Below, piece by piece: positions 52,991 through 62,354 of a DNA stretch of 64,000 nucleotides. Numbering within the stretch: the first letter of the stretch is position 1; each line of letters opens with the position of its first letter. Made by a program: the position numbers and the translations under genes. The stretch comes from Marispirochaeta sp. (GTDB taxonomy: Bacteria > Spirochaetota > Spirochaetia > JC444 > Marispirochaetaceae). The notes beneath the pieces were generated by a model, which was not told where the DNA came from, did no database searches, and saw only the letters and a program-made list of their open reading frames with translations. The stretch is from contig NZ_OY764209.1 in the NCBI RefSeq assembly GCF_963668165.1, forward strand, positions 248,001 through 312,000, in the 5' to 3' direction.

Positions 52991-54195
52991 TCGCTTCCCT
53001 GGGGATTCGTATACTGAAGCGGGGGGATGGGGATTTTCGCAGCTCCAGGCTGCCGCCGATCTGTTCAATCAGGGCGCTGATTAGCCTCAAGCCAAGGGTA
53101 TCGGGATTTCCAGATTTATGTCCTCCGGAAAAGGAGGGCCGTTATTCTCCAGGCAGAAACAGACAAGCCGGCCGCCGCCGGAGTCGATGTAGGATGCCGA
53201 GATATCCACAGTAAAGACGCTTCCGTCCCTGCGGCAATAATTTGTCTGAAAGCGCTCAGATCCGATGAAGAGGATGCGCTGGATTCTCTCTGTGTAACTT
53301 CTGGTGTTCATCAGCGTCAATATCGGAGATACTCATTCCCAGAAACTCCTCCCGGCTGTAGCCCGACATGGCAAGGTAAGCCTCATTCACATCAACGACC
53401 CGGCCTGTTCATATCCAGAACCCAGAAGCCGTCCAGGCTGGTATGCAGCATGGTGGACAGGTAGTACCGCTCCCTGGTGAGCCGTTTTTCGGCCTCCTTA
53501 ACCCGGGGAATATCCTGGGCGGAACCGTCGATCAGGAAACTGCCGTCCGGACGGGAATCCCGGGCCCTGGCGTTAATGCTTAACCAGCGGAGGTTCCCCT
53601 TTATCGTTTTTATCTGCTGTTAAAAATCATCAACTTTCCCAGTTTCTCCCAGGGATTTCAGCAGTTCCCGGCGCCTTTCGGCATCCACGTAGAGCCCGCT
53701 TTCAAGGTCGGAAAAATAGGCAACCGCCTCTTCGGAGCTAGAGGCTTCGACAATACAGGCCATCTTCCGGTTGGCCTGCAGGGCTTTTCCGGAGGAGCTG
53801 GTCAGGAAAATACCTGCCGGGGCCTTCTCAAAGAGTTCAAAGGCCATTTGGATGGCTTCCATCAGCACAAACTCGCCGGAACTCTTCAAAACATAACCGT
53901 AGAAGGTAATTCCCCGCACCTTCTCCACCATCTCCTTCTCGCAATGGCTGGTTAAGAAAACAATGGGGATCTCGTGTTTACCGAGGATCTGTTCAGCAGC
54001 CTGGGTACCGTCAATGCCTCTGCCAAGGTCTATGTCCATCAGAATCAGAGCAATATCAGACTGCTCCTGCATCAGCGAGACGGCTGCCTCTCCGCAGAAG
54101 ACTGTCTCGGTTTCGTACCCGTGATTTTTCACAACCCGGACGGTATTCATGGCGATAATGACTTCGTCTTCGACTACAAGAATTTTCTTCGGCAT
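52980..54195 (-). pseudogene. Response-regulator/PAS/histidine-kinase hybrid, decayed
   Basis: An intact receiver domain opens it (MPKKILVVEDEVIIAMNTVR; acceptor Asp in LILMDIDLG), then a PAS region. A stop follows VDDF (about 53620). In-frame sequence continues beyond it (KGNLRWLSINARARDSRPDG), then further frames hold a second PAS (NEAYLAMSGYSREEFLGMSI, then YCRRDGSVFTVDISASYID) and finally only the end of an HATPase domain (GLRLISALIEQIGGSLELRK) to TAA at 52980. The kinase core is missing. The first 191 codons could still yield a receiver-PAS protein. Its end overlaps epmA by 11 bases. Confidence 0.75.
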
Positions 54196-54417
54196 CTTGC
54201 CTGCTCCGTTTTTGTTGGCACTATTATAAGAAGCATCGACGTATATCGCAAACCGTATATAACAATGGTTCTTAATTGATCCGCAGTCAGAATGAGGCTC
54301 CCGGCGGCTCTCATTTACAGGCCGGGGTCTCGATTAAATCACCGAAATAGTCTATACTTACGCCTCATTTATACGTAAACTGATTTCGTACTCAAGATAA
54401 AGGATAGAGGCAATACA

Positions 54418-54984
54418 ATGATCAAAGCAGGACAGATCGATCAGGGAATGTTCCTTCTTGAAAAAGGGGAACCCTATCTCGTTGCAGAGCGGGAGTTTGT
54501 TAATCCCGGAAAGGGCTCGGCATTTGTACGGCTGAAGCTTAAACACGTAGTTTCCGGTTCGGTTCTCAAGCCGACATACAAAACCCAGGACACGGTAGAG
54601 GAGTGTATCGTTGAAGACCACGACTGCCAGTACCTCTACTCAGACGGCGAGAACTATCATTTCATGGATGCATCTACCTATGAGCAGTTCGAGATTCCCG
54701 CCGCTGGAGGCATGGAGGACAAGGGTCTTTTTATGAAAGACGGCGAAACCTACCGGGTCGTTTTCTGGGAAGGCAAACCCATCGACATCAAAATCCCTTA
54801 TAAAATAGTCTACGAGGTAACCGAAGCGGAAGACGCCGTTAAGGGAGATACAGTTACCGGAGCAACCAAGGTTGTTAAAGTGGAAACAGGACTCTCGGTA
54901 AAGGTCCCTATTTTTATTAAACAGGGCGAAAGAATCATGGTGAATACCGAAACCAGGGAGTATGTCGAACGGGTAAACAATTGA
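54418..54984 (+). CDS. efp: Translation elongation factor P
   Basis: A 188-residue, three-domain EF-P that relieves ribosome stalling at proline runs. The modified lysine lies in the loop NPGKGSAF (Lys32), the type used by EpmA. Domain III carries TGATKVVKVETG. An ATG with AAAGGAT upstream. Its TGA overlaps the TTG start of the methyltransferase. Confidence 0.95.
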   Translation: MIKAGQIDQGMFLLEKGEPYLVAEREFVNPGKGSAFVRLKLKHVVSGSVLKPTYKTQDTVEECIVEDHDCQYLYSDGENYHFMDASTYEQFEIPAAGGMEDKGLFMKDGETYRVVFWEGKPIDIKIPYKIVYEVTEAEDAVKGDTVTGATKVVKVETGLSVKVPIFIKQGERIMVNTETREYVERVNN

Positions 54985-56180
54985 TCATCCCTGCGGAGCT
55001 GATCAACAAGCGCGTTCCCTTTCAGTTTATGGGGGAACGCCTTTTTTTTGACCTTTCCCACGCCCTCTTTTCCAGCTTCAAGATCGACGACGGCAGCCGG
55101 CTGCTTCTAAAGACCCTTGCAAAACACGGTAATCTCGCCACCCGCAGGTCGATCCTCGACGTTGGCTGCGGTGTGGGAACACTGGGGCTGTCACTGAAGA
55201 AGGCCATACCGGATGCCAAACTGGCTCTCTGCGACCGGGACGCCCTGGCGGTAGAGATGAGCCTTCATAACGCCGGCATAAACACGATTGCCGTGGACAG
55301 CGCTGATACTGCTCTGATGCACTGCCTGGACATGAGCCCGTGCGACATGCTCGTCAGTAATGTTCCAGCCAAAGCCGGGGGCCCTGTACACCAGGCTTTT
55401 GTGTCCGACCTTGCCGGCTTGCTTAATCCCGGCGGAATCGCCGCTCTGGTGATTGTTTCCCCCCTGGAAGATGCTTTTCGTAAATACACTGCGGATGCAG
55501 AAATAGAAATTCTCTACGAAGAGAAAACCGCCAACCACCTGGTCCTGCACCTTTCTGCCGCCAAAGTTCAGTCAAAGAAAAAAGAGAGCCCGGAAGCACT
55601 GGGGGCAGCCTTTCGGCGGCGTGGGGATTTTGAGCTGGCCAGGCTTAAATATTCTCTGGAAACAGTCTACGGTCTTCCAGAGTTTGACACCCCGTCTTAC
55701 GGGCCCCAGGCCGCGGCGGCAATCAGCGGCAATAAGGCCTTTGGAAAGACCCTGTTCATCAATCCCGGTCAGGGACACCTGGCGGTTCGGCTCGCCTTTG
55801 GAAACTCACTTGAATCCGCGATTCTTGCGGGCCGGGATCTTCTGCAGCTGGCAACCGCTGCTCGTAATCTCGCAATACAGACGCCTGAGCTTCCGGTAAA
55901 GATCCATCCGGCCCCTTTTCCCGCGGGAACCGCAGAAATCAAGGGGCCCTTCGACAGAATCTGCATGGCTCTGGAGAGTGTCCCCGGAGTACCTCCCGGC
56001 TACGGGATGCAGGAGCTTCAGAAAATGCTGAAAAATACGGGTGAGCTGCTTGTATACGGTAAAAGCGCGGAGATCCACCTGTTTCTAAAAGGACTCACCG
56101 GTTTTGAACTCCGCGGGAACCGGAAATACCGGGGATTCCGGGCAGTTCTGCTGCGAAACAGTGCCGGAAGACAGGCCTGA
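54981..56180 (+). CDS. RsmC-like methyltransferase, two-domain
   Basis: A 399-residue protein with an N-terminal class I methyltransferase fold (ILDVGCGVGTLGLSLKKAIP at about residues 59-78). The usual catalytic NPPY is replaced by SNVPAKAG, so base methylation is uncertain. The second half (NPGQGHLAVRLAFGN onward) looks like a degenerate repeat of the same fold. This two-copy layout recalls RsmC/RlmG rRNA methyltransferases. TTG start overlapping the efp stop. Confidence 0.7.
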   Translation: MIIPAELINKRVPFQFMGERLFFDLSHALFSSFKIDDGSRLLLKTLAKHGNLATRRSILDVGCGVGTLGLSLKKAIPDAKLALCDRDALAVEMSLHNAGINTIAVDSADTALMHCLDMSPCDMLVSNVPAKAGGPVHQAFVSDLAGLLNPGGIAALVIVSPLEDAFRKYTADAEIEILYEEKTANHLVLHLSAAKVQSKKKESPEALGAAFRRRGDFELARLKYSLETVYGLPEFDTPSYGPQAAAAISGNKAFGKTLFINPGQGHLAVRLAFGNSLESAILAGRDLLQLATAARNLAIQTPELPVKIHPAPFPAGTAEIKGPFDRICMALESVPGVPPGYGMQELQKMLKNTGELLVYGKSAEIHLFLKGLTGFELRGNRKYRGFRAVLLRNSAGRQA

Positions 56181-56235
56181 CAGCCCTTTCAACTCCTCCG
56201 CTTCTATGATACATTAGTAACGAGGTAAAGATGAG

Positions 56236-56655
56236 ATGAGGATTACAACCAAGGGACGATACGCCCTGCGGGCAGTCTCACAACTGGCAGCAAATTACAC
56301 CGACAAGCCCATTTCGATCCGCGAGCTCGCGGAAATGGAAAACCTTTCGCCGGAGTTTCTTGAACAGATATTCTACAAGCTTCGCAAGGCAGGACTGATC
56401 AACTCTACCCGCGGCCCCGGAGGCGGCTTCAGCCTGAACCGGCCCCCGGAAGAGATCTCCATAACAGAAATTTTTGACGCTGTCGGAGAGGGAATGAATT
56501 TGGCACCCTGTGCCGTAAACGGTGCGAATCCCTGCAAACATCCCGGCTGCATAACTCATACGGTCTGGGTAAAAGCCTCAGATCATTTAAAAGAGTATTT
56601 CAGCAATATAAGTATTAAGGACATTGTCGCGGCAAAACCGGTCAAGGTCGGTTAA
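56236..56655 (+). CDS. Rrf2/IscR-type regulator
   Basis: A 139-residue Rrf2 protein: winged helix with ISIRELAEMENLSPEFLEQI and KAGLINSTRGPGGGFSLNRP, then the cluster-binding cysteines Cys92, Cys100 and Cys105 and His107, spaced as in [2Fe-2S] IscR. It probably senses iron-sulfur status or redox stress. No isc or suf genes are in the window. Confidence 0.9.
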   Translation: MRITTKGRYALRAVSQLAANYTDKPISIRELAEMENLSPEFLEQIFYKLRKAGLINSTRGPGGGFSLNRPPEEISITEIFDAVGEGMNLAPCAVNGANPCKHPGCITHTVWVKASDHLKEYFSNISIKDIVAAKPVKVG

Positions 56656-56668
56656 TGTCGGTCGCGGC

Positions 56669-57859
56669 CTAGGATTTTTCTGCCAGGACTTTTCTCAACT
56701 CCCGCAGTTCCCTGACCATAGGCTCAATTCCGTCTTTAAGATGCAGGTCCCGCTGCGGGAAGGGAATTTCGATTCCTTCGTCTTTGAAACTTCGCCAAAT
56801 CTCCAGATTGTTCCAGGATGAGGCGGAATATTTGTCGCTCACATCCGCCAGCCAGGTTAACAGCAGAAGCGTAATACCCGAATCATCAAAAGACCGCACT
56901 CGTACGTCTGCTTCCGGAACCGTGAGGGCGAAGGGATTGTTTCTTCCCACGGTACGCATAACCTCGATTGCCTGATCAAGATCGGTATCGTAGCTGACCT
57001 GCACAGAATTGCGCAGGATGATCCTTCTGTCGTCATACGAGTAATTGTAGACTATATCGTCGATCAGACGCCGGTTGGGAACAATAATTGTCTCATACGA
57101 AATAGTGTTGATAATCGTGGAGATAAGCCTGATGCTGGTAACCGTTCCCTCGTAGTCGCCGACCAGAACCCGGTCTCCCTCCTTTATGGGACGGGAAAAG
57201 ATGATTACGATTCCGGCAAACATATTGGCGACAACCGACTGCAATCCAAACCCCAGGCCGATACCGAGGACACCAAACATTACCGCCAGAGCGGAAAGGT
57301 CTATGCCGATAACCGACAGTCCGACCACCGCGGTCAGTACCATAATGGCGTAGCGCAGAAGATTCGATATGGAGAATCGCTTTGATTCATCCAGCCCAAC
57401 CCGGGTAAAAAGGTGCTTATCGGTAAAGCTCCTGGTAAAATGACCGGCTCTCCCCGCAATGTAGAATACGGGAATCAGCATCAGCAGGGTCAAAAGGGAT
57501 ATTTTAGTTCCCCCGGATTCAAAAATGGGAGAACTGATGACCCTGTAAAGGAACCCGCTGTATTTTGCGATCTCCGCGCCCAGCAGACGCAGCACCAAAG
57601 TGGTAATTCCCAGCAGAGCCAACGCACCGAATCCCAGGCGTAAAAAACGCCGAATTTTGTTGCGGATCTCTTCATCCAGAGTCGTCCGGTTTAACAGACG
57701 GGTTAAGGAGAGTATAAGCAGTCTATAGAGAATAATAATCAGCAGAATCGGCAGCAGAAGTTCTGCAATTACCCGCAATAAAGAAAAGGGAAATTCGATC
57801 TCCCCGATCGTAAGGGGAGAGAGGAATATCTGTCCTGCCAGGGCGAGAAAATCTCCCAT
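56669..57859 (-). CDS. MscS-family mechanosensitive channel
   Basis: A 396-residue protein with four to five membrane segments. The pore helix region is GIGLGFGLQSVVANMFAGIV, followed by the beta domain (RPIKEGDRVLVGDYEGTV, then NRRLIDDIVYNYSYDD) and a C-terminal alpha/beta domain ending in FPQRDLHLK. It releases solutes on hypo-osmotic shock, in keeping with osmolyte synthesis by ablAB. It follows the pyrimidine gene by about ten bases on the same strand. Confidence 0.92.
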   Translation of the reverse strand: MGDFLALAGQIFLSPLTIGEIEFPFSLLRVIAELLLPILLIIILYRLLILSLTRLLNRTTLDEEIRNKIRRFLRLGFGALALLGITTLVLRLLGAEIAKYSGFLYRVISSPIFESGGTKISLLTLLMLIPVFYIAGRAGHFTRSFTDKHLFTRVGLDESKRFSISNLLRYAIMVLTAVVGLSVIGIDLSALAVMFGVLGIGLGFGLQSVVANMFAGIVIIFSRPIKEGDRVLVGDYEGTVTSIRLISTIINTISYETIIVPNRRLIDDIVYNYSYDDRRIILRNSVQVSYDTDLDQAIEVMRTVGRNNPFALTVPEADVRVRSFDDSGITLLLLTWLADVSDKYSASSWNNLEIWRSFKDEGIEIPFPQRDLHLKDGIEPMVRELRELRKVLAEKS

Positions 57860-57869
57860 ATCTGCCTGC

Positions 57870-59312
57870 CTAATCGGCTATAAAGGCCACAAGTTCATCG
57901 AACTTGTTTTGCCCGATTATACCGCGGTCAAGAAGATACTGAAAAAGTTCCTCCGCCCGGGCATAGGAGTGCAGACGAATACCGTTACGTTCCATATCTT
58001 TCCTGCCCTGTTTTCCGCGTTCCAGCAGAACCACCAGATCTTCCATCACCAGCCCCTCGCCGCGCAGAATCTCCGCCGCCTCAATCTTGCTCTTTCCGGT
58101 TGTAATCAAATCATCAACCAATACGACACGTTCACCGGAGGACCAGGCCCCTTCCACAGTATTACCGGTGCCATGCCCTTTTGCATTCATCCGCGGATAA
58201 ATCATGGGGATATCCGTTTCCAGGGAGATGGCAGTAGCAAAGGGCAGGGCCGCCACAGGAATACCCGCCAGACGCTGGATTTTATGGTCCCGCTGATCCG
58301 GGAGTATCGAAGCGTAAGCCCTCGCTACTTGGCGCATAAGGCGGGGAGATGAGGAGATACGTCGCAAATCAAGGTAGAAGGGAGAGACAAGGCCGGACTT
58401 GAGAGTAAAGCTCCCCAGGCGAAAACAACCGGTGTCTACCAGACCCTGGAAGATCTCCTCCTTACGGTACTCCCTGGAGCGGGAAGGGGCCTTGGATCCG
58501 ACACCGTTTCTCAGGGTCATCTCCCGGGCACGGTTTATGCTGTCCCGGAACTCCCTGGCCGCTTCCGTCGGGTCCTTTGCTCCAGAAATACCCCGGGCAA
58601 CTACGGGAAGCAGCCGGGAACCTCCCCGGGCTATTCCGGCAGTCACCGCCTCTTCTACACTGCCTCCCTGGGCGCCGATTCCGGGGGCCAGGATCCAGAT
58701 TTCGGGAAAGCGACGCCGGACAGCGGCAAGGCTGGCGGGATCATTTCCTGCTACCACCACCCCCGAACCGGTGGACCAGCCGTTGACCTCATCGGCAACC
58801 TTAATGTACAGGGGATCACCTCCGGAACTGCCGACGGTGAGTTCCTGCAGACGCTCCGCTCCGGGATTGGAGGTGCGGCAGAGAAAAAAGAACCCTTTAT
58901 TACTGTATTTTAAAAACGGCTCGGCGGAACTTTTCCCCATATAGGGGCTCAAGGTTACCGCCCCGACCTTCAGCCTGTCGAAAACGAGAGCAGCGTAGGC
59001 TTCGGCAGTGGCCCCGATATCCCCGCGCTTGGCATCCAGGATCACCGGAATGTCCTCAGGGATAAGCCTGAGGGTCTCTTCCAGGGCTTCGATTCCCGCC
59101 GGACCATGGGTCTCATAAAAGGCGATATTCGGTTTATAGCAGGCGGTGTATTCGGCAGTGGCATCAATCAAACAGCGATTTTCATTCATGATCTTCCGGG
59201 CAGCATTTTTTCCAGGTTCAACTCTGGGATCAAGACCAACACATAACAGAGAAGCCGAGGCGGCGATTCGTTCTTCCAGCAGGCGGAAAAAGCTTTTACC
59301 CTCTATGCTCAT
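57870..59312 (-). CDS. pyrF-pyrE: Fused OMP decarboxylase - orotate phosphoribosyltransferase
   Basis: The last two steps of UMP synthesis in one 480-residue chain, in the order decarboxylase then phosphoribosyltransferase, opposite to animal UMPS. Residues 1 to about 275 are a type-2 (PyrF) decarboxylase with DAKRGDIG (catalytic Lys95) and the closing APGIGAQGG. After a basic linker, residues about 285-480 are PyrE with the PRPP loop RVVLVDDLITTGKSKIEA. There is no frameshift between them. Confidence 0.93.
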   Translation of the reverse strand: MSIEGKSFFRLLEERIAASASLLCVGLDPRVEPGKNAARKIMNENRCLIDATAEYTACYKPNIAFYETHGPAGIEALEETLRLIPEDIPVILDAKRGDIGATAEAYAALVFDRLKVGAVTLSPYMGKSSAEPFLKYSNKGFFFLCRTSNPGAERLQELTVGSSGGDPLYIKVADEVNGWSTGSGVVVAGNDPASLAAVRRRFPEIWILAPGIGAQGGSVEEAVTAGIARGGSRLLPVVARGISGAKDPTEAAREFRDSINRAREMTLRNGVGSKAPSRSREYRKEEIFQGLVDTGCFRLGSFTLKSGLVSPFYLDLRRISSSPRLMRQVARAYASILPDQRDHKIQRLAGIPVAALPFATAISLETDIPMIYPRMNAKGHGTGNTVEGAWSSGERVVLVDDLITTGKSKIEAAEILRGEGLVMEDLVVLLERGKQGRKDMERNGIRLHSYARAEELFQYLLDRGIIGQNKFDELVAFIAD

Positions 59313-59389
59313 CGGGGGACTTCCTTATACTAGCTTCTTGGGCTATCTTCTGATTACCAAGATAGAGAATTTGTCGGACAGTAGCATCC

Positions 59390-61261
59390 TCATCTTGCTT
59401 CGTCAAGCTTTGCTTCTTCCCCGTTGGAACGCTGCAGCAGATCATGGATGGATGCCGGGTTTTCCTCAAATTCGACAAAGCGTTTAATCCGCAAGAAAAC
59501 CTCCTGGTTCTCCACGAAGATATCAACTATCTGGGGATCAAAATGCTTGCCACGTTCCTGGCGTATCATCTCCACAGCCTCTTCATGGGCGATGGCCTCT
59601 TTATACGGCCGTCGGCTGGTCAGTGCATCATACACATCCACAAGCGCGACAATCCTGGCAGAAAGGGGTATTTCCTGTCCTTTTCTTCCTTCCGGATACC
59701 CCTTACCGTCCCAGCGCTCGTGGTGATAGTAGGCAATCTCTTTTCCGATAGTCAGAAAGGACTCCTGCTGCATCTGACGTTCTACATCCCGCAGCGCTTC
59801 GCCGCCCAGGACTACATGCTCCCGGATCTTTTTGAACTCCTCTTCGGAGAGGGGACCGTTCTTCAAGAGGATCTGGTCTTCAATACCCACCTTGCCTACA
59901 TCGTGGAGGATCGCGGATATGTAGATATCCTCCAGGTAGTCATCGGTGATGTAATCCCTGTACTGCGGCAGATCCCTGAGCTTTGCCGCCAGGACCCTGG
60001 TGTACTCCCTGATTCTCTCAAGATGTTTCCCGGTACTCTTGTCACGGTACTCGGTAAGCTTGGCAAACCCCATAATAGCCGCCGACTGGGTCTTTTTCAG
60101 GCTTGCGATGGTCTCCTTGAGTTTCTTCTCCAGGTTCATCCTTTCGGTCAGATCTTTTTCCACCACGGAATAGGCGATCAGTTCACCGGTAGCGTCCTTT
60201 ATGGCGGAATAGGAGGCGTAGGTATATTTTATCTCTCCGTCCTTGCACTTGCGCACAGCCTCGGGATCTATGTAATGCCCTTCATTGCGATCAACGATGG
60301 AGGCCAGCTTGGAGAAGGAGGGCGATTTTTTGTCCGTCCGGAAAACAGCGTCAAAATGCTCACCGAAAATCTCTTCCCAGGTATATCCGTAGGCCTTCTC
60401 GGCAGCGGAGTTCATGTTAAGTATCATTCCCAGAGGATCTACAATGACAATTGATGAGAGGATCGTTTCAAAGAGGGTGGTAAAATTCTTCTCCGAGATC
60501 ATCAGTCTGGATTCGATGTTTTTAAGATAGGAAACATCCTTCAAGTGGGTAGTGAATCCTTCGGGATGCCCTTCGGGATCATAGTTCACCCAGGAGGTAT
60601 CAAGAACACGTTTCAACACTCCATCGGCACAAAGCACGGCTGTTTCATAATCCCGGCACAGGGTGTAATTCTTCAGGCAATCGATCTTTTCTTCCAGACT
60701 GTCCGAAGACGCGTAAAGCTGATCCATGGTTTCCGGGACCAGATCAAGGGAATAACCAAAAAAATCGCAAAAACTGGGATTTACCGAAAGAATACGCCCA
60801 TCAAGATCAGTGGTAAAAAAGGCCTCTTGAAGATTATTAAAAAGAAGATCGTAACGCTCCCGATATCCTTCGGGATCCGTATAATCCTGGGCAGCGACAG
60901 AGACCAGACTGATCAGTGTATAGCCGCCCTCCTGGGACTGCACAGAGAAGGAATTCAACTGAAAAAAGCGGGATTCGCCGTCAGTATCCGGAATTTCGAT
61001 CCGTTTTTTCGTCTCCTCTCCAGGTTTAATGTCCAGATAGGAGAGAAACTCTTCCTTGCGGGTAAAGATATCCATGCTGCGCCAACCTGTTTTAGTCAAA
61101 AGGACTTCATTGAAGAACAGGATATCCCGGTTCTGATCCATGATCAGAAAACCGTCCGAGATCTCTTCGATAATTTTTAGAATAACCCCTGAAAAAAGAA
61201 TATGGGCCTCCTGTCTCTGGTAACCCTGTAAGATTTCCCCGGAATCAATAGTCTTACTCAC
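59390..61261 (-). CDS. PAS-PAS-(PAS) HD-GYP phosphodiesterase
   Basis: A 623-residue signalling protein. Up to three PAS-type domains fill residues 1 to about 385 (SDGFLIMDQNRDILFFNEVL; YDLLFNNLQEAFFTTDLDGR; VIVDPLGMILNMNSAAEKAY). The C-terminal HD-GYP domain is complete (LHDVGKVGIEDQILLKNGPL, HHERWDGKGYPEG, VDVYDALTSRRPYKEA). It should hydrolyse cyclic di-GMP. No signal peptide or membrane segment was seen, so it is cytoplasmic. Confidence 0.93.
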   Translation of the reverse strand: MSKTIDSGEILQGYQRQEAHILFSGVILKIIEEISDGFLIMDQNRDILFFNEVLLTKTGWRSMDIFTRKEEFLSYLDIKPGEETKKRIEIPDTDGESRFFQLNSFSVQSQEGGYTLISLVSVAAQDYTDPEGYRERYDLLFNNLQEAFFTTDLDGRILSVNPSFCDFFGYSLDLVPETMDQLYASSDSLEEKIDCLKNYTLCRDYETAVLCADGVLKRVLDTSWVNYDPEGHPEGFTTHLKDVSYLKNIESRLMISEKNFTTLFETILSSIVIVDPLGMILNMNSAAEKAYGYTWEEIFGEHFDAVFRTDKKSPSFSKLASIVDRNEGHYIDPEAVRKCKDGEIKYTYASYSAIKDATGELIAYSVVEKDLTERMNLEKKLKETIASLKKTQSAAIMGFAKLTEYRDKSTGKHLERIREYTRVLAAKLRDLPQYRDYITDDYLEDIYISAILHDVGKVGIEDQILLKNGPLSEEEFKKIREHVVLGGEALRDVERQMQQESFLTIGKEIAYYHHERWDGKGYPEGRKGQEIPLSARIVALVDVYDALTSRRPYKEAIAHEEAVEMIRQERGKHFDPQIVDIFVENQEVFLRIKRFVEFEENPASIHDLLQRSNGEEAKLDEAR

Positions 61262-61326
61262 ATTATCGGAGAATGTTCGAAAATCTGCAGTTTTTGCGCT
61301 CCCGATACAACAGCAGGGAAATAGAC

Positions 61327-61354
61327 TTGACCTGAAGCGTATAGCGCATACAAT
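61327..61354 (+). promoter_or_regulatory. Promoter placing the start point on the GTG of the OmpA-domain gene
   Basis: TTGACC (61327-61332), 16-bp spacer, TACAAT (61349-61354). The predicted start point, six to seven bases on, falls at or next to the GTG at 61362, so the message would be leaderless. No Shine-Dalgarno is present. Confidence 0.5.
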
Positions 61355-61361
61355 ATTAGGT

Positions 61362-62333
61362 GTGGATCAAAAACTCTATGTACAAATTGAAAATAAAAGC
61401 CTGATCCCTTTTTTCGAACCCGCCAGGGACAGCTTTCGGGAATTGACTCTGACTACGATACAGGACTACCAGCGGACCGCCATCGTCACCATCTATACCC
61501 GGGATGCCGCAGGCCGCAACGTACAACTGAAACAGTACACTGTCAAGTCCATACCAAAGGCCAAAGCCGGGGAACCGAAGATAGGGCTCAATACCCGCAC
61601 GAGGGGATACAGAAAAATCGACATTGAACTCAGTTTGAACGGCAAGCCGGTTATTACCGACAGGATAAAGCTGCCTGGTACAGGACGACGGCTGTTAGTC
61701 ATACTCCTGATCCTGCTTTTCGTACTGCTGCTGGCGGGAGGTGGATACTACCTTTTAACACTCCTGCAGCATGGGTCCGGACAGGCAGACTCCATCGGCG
61801 CCAGCCGGACCACGGCACCCCGTACTCCGGCTGTAACGCGCGAGCCGCCTGCCCTTGATAGAGCCTCTACTCCTGCCCCGGCACCAGAGGCCTCTACGGA
61901 GAAACCGGAGACTTCTCCTGCGGAGTCTTCCGTTGAAACTGCAGTCGAGGAACTGCCGCGGGAGGACAGGGCAGCTCAGCCTGCCGTCCCGCCGGAACCG
62001 CTGCAGCGGGTGTTCTATTTTACCCCGGACAGTGCAGTATTGACCGGAGAAACGGAAGCGGCCCTGGATAGACTGATTCCCGAGCTGCGCCGTTATTCCG
62101 ACGCTCCCATCGAAATTTCCGGCCACTGCGCCCCCCACGGTACCGAACAGGGCCGGCAGGAACTCTCAGAGCTCAGGGCCGAAAGGGTCGCTCAATATCT
62201 GCGGCGCAGCGGAATAGAAATAGCGCAAAACCGTGTCCAGGGTCTGGGAGCCCAGGCCCCTGTCACAATGGACAGCGAAGAACAGCACCTTAACCGGCGG
62301 GTAGAGATTATAATCGGAACCCGGGAAGATTAA
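61362..62333 (+). CDS. Membrane-anchored OmpA-domain protein
   Basis: A 323-residue protein. An N-terminal, probably cytoplasmic beta-rich domain (1 to about 107) leads to one membrane helix (LLVILLILLFVLLLAGGGYY, about 110-130), a Pro/Thr/Ala/Glu-rich linker (about 145-210) and a C-terminal OmpA peptidoglycan-binding domain (FYFTPDSAVLTGETEAALDR, then ELSELRAERVAQYLRRSGI). The layout suggests an inner-membrane protein gripping peptidoglycan, like MotB or other cell-wall tethers. GTG start. It diverges from the HD-GYP gene. Confidence 0.8.
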   Translation: MDQKLYVQIENKSLIPFFEPARDSFRELTLTTIQDYQRTAIVTIYTRDAAGRNVQLKQYTVKSIPKAKAGEPKIGLNTRTRGYRKIDIELSLNGKPVITDRIKLPGTGRRLLVILLILLFVLLLAGGGYYLLTLLQHGSGQADSIGASRTTAPRTPAVTREPPALDRASTPAPAPEASTEKPETSPAESSVETAVEELPREDRAAQPAVPPEPLQRVFYFTPDSAVLTGETEAALDRLIPELRRYSDAPIEISGHCAPHGTEQGRQELSELRAERVAQYLRRSGIEIAQNRVQGLGAQAPVTMDSEEQHLNRRVEIIIGTRED

Positions 62334-62354
62334 ACAGGAGATGTAAACGGGCGT

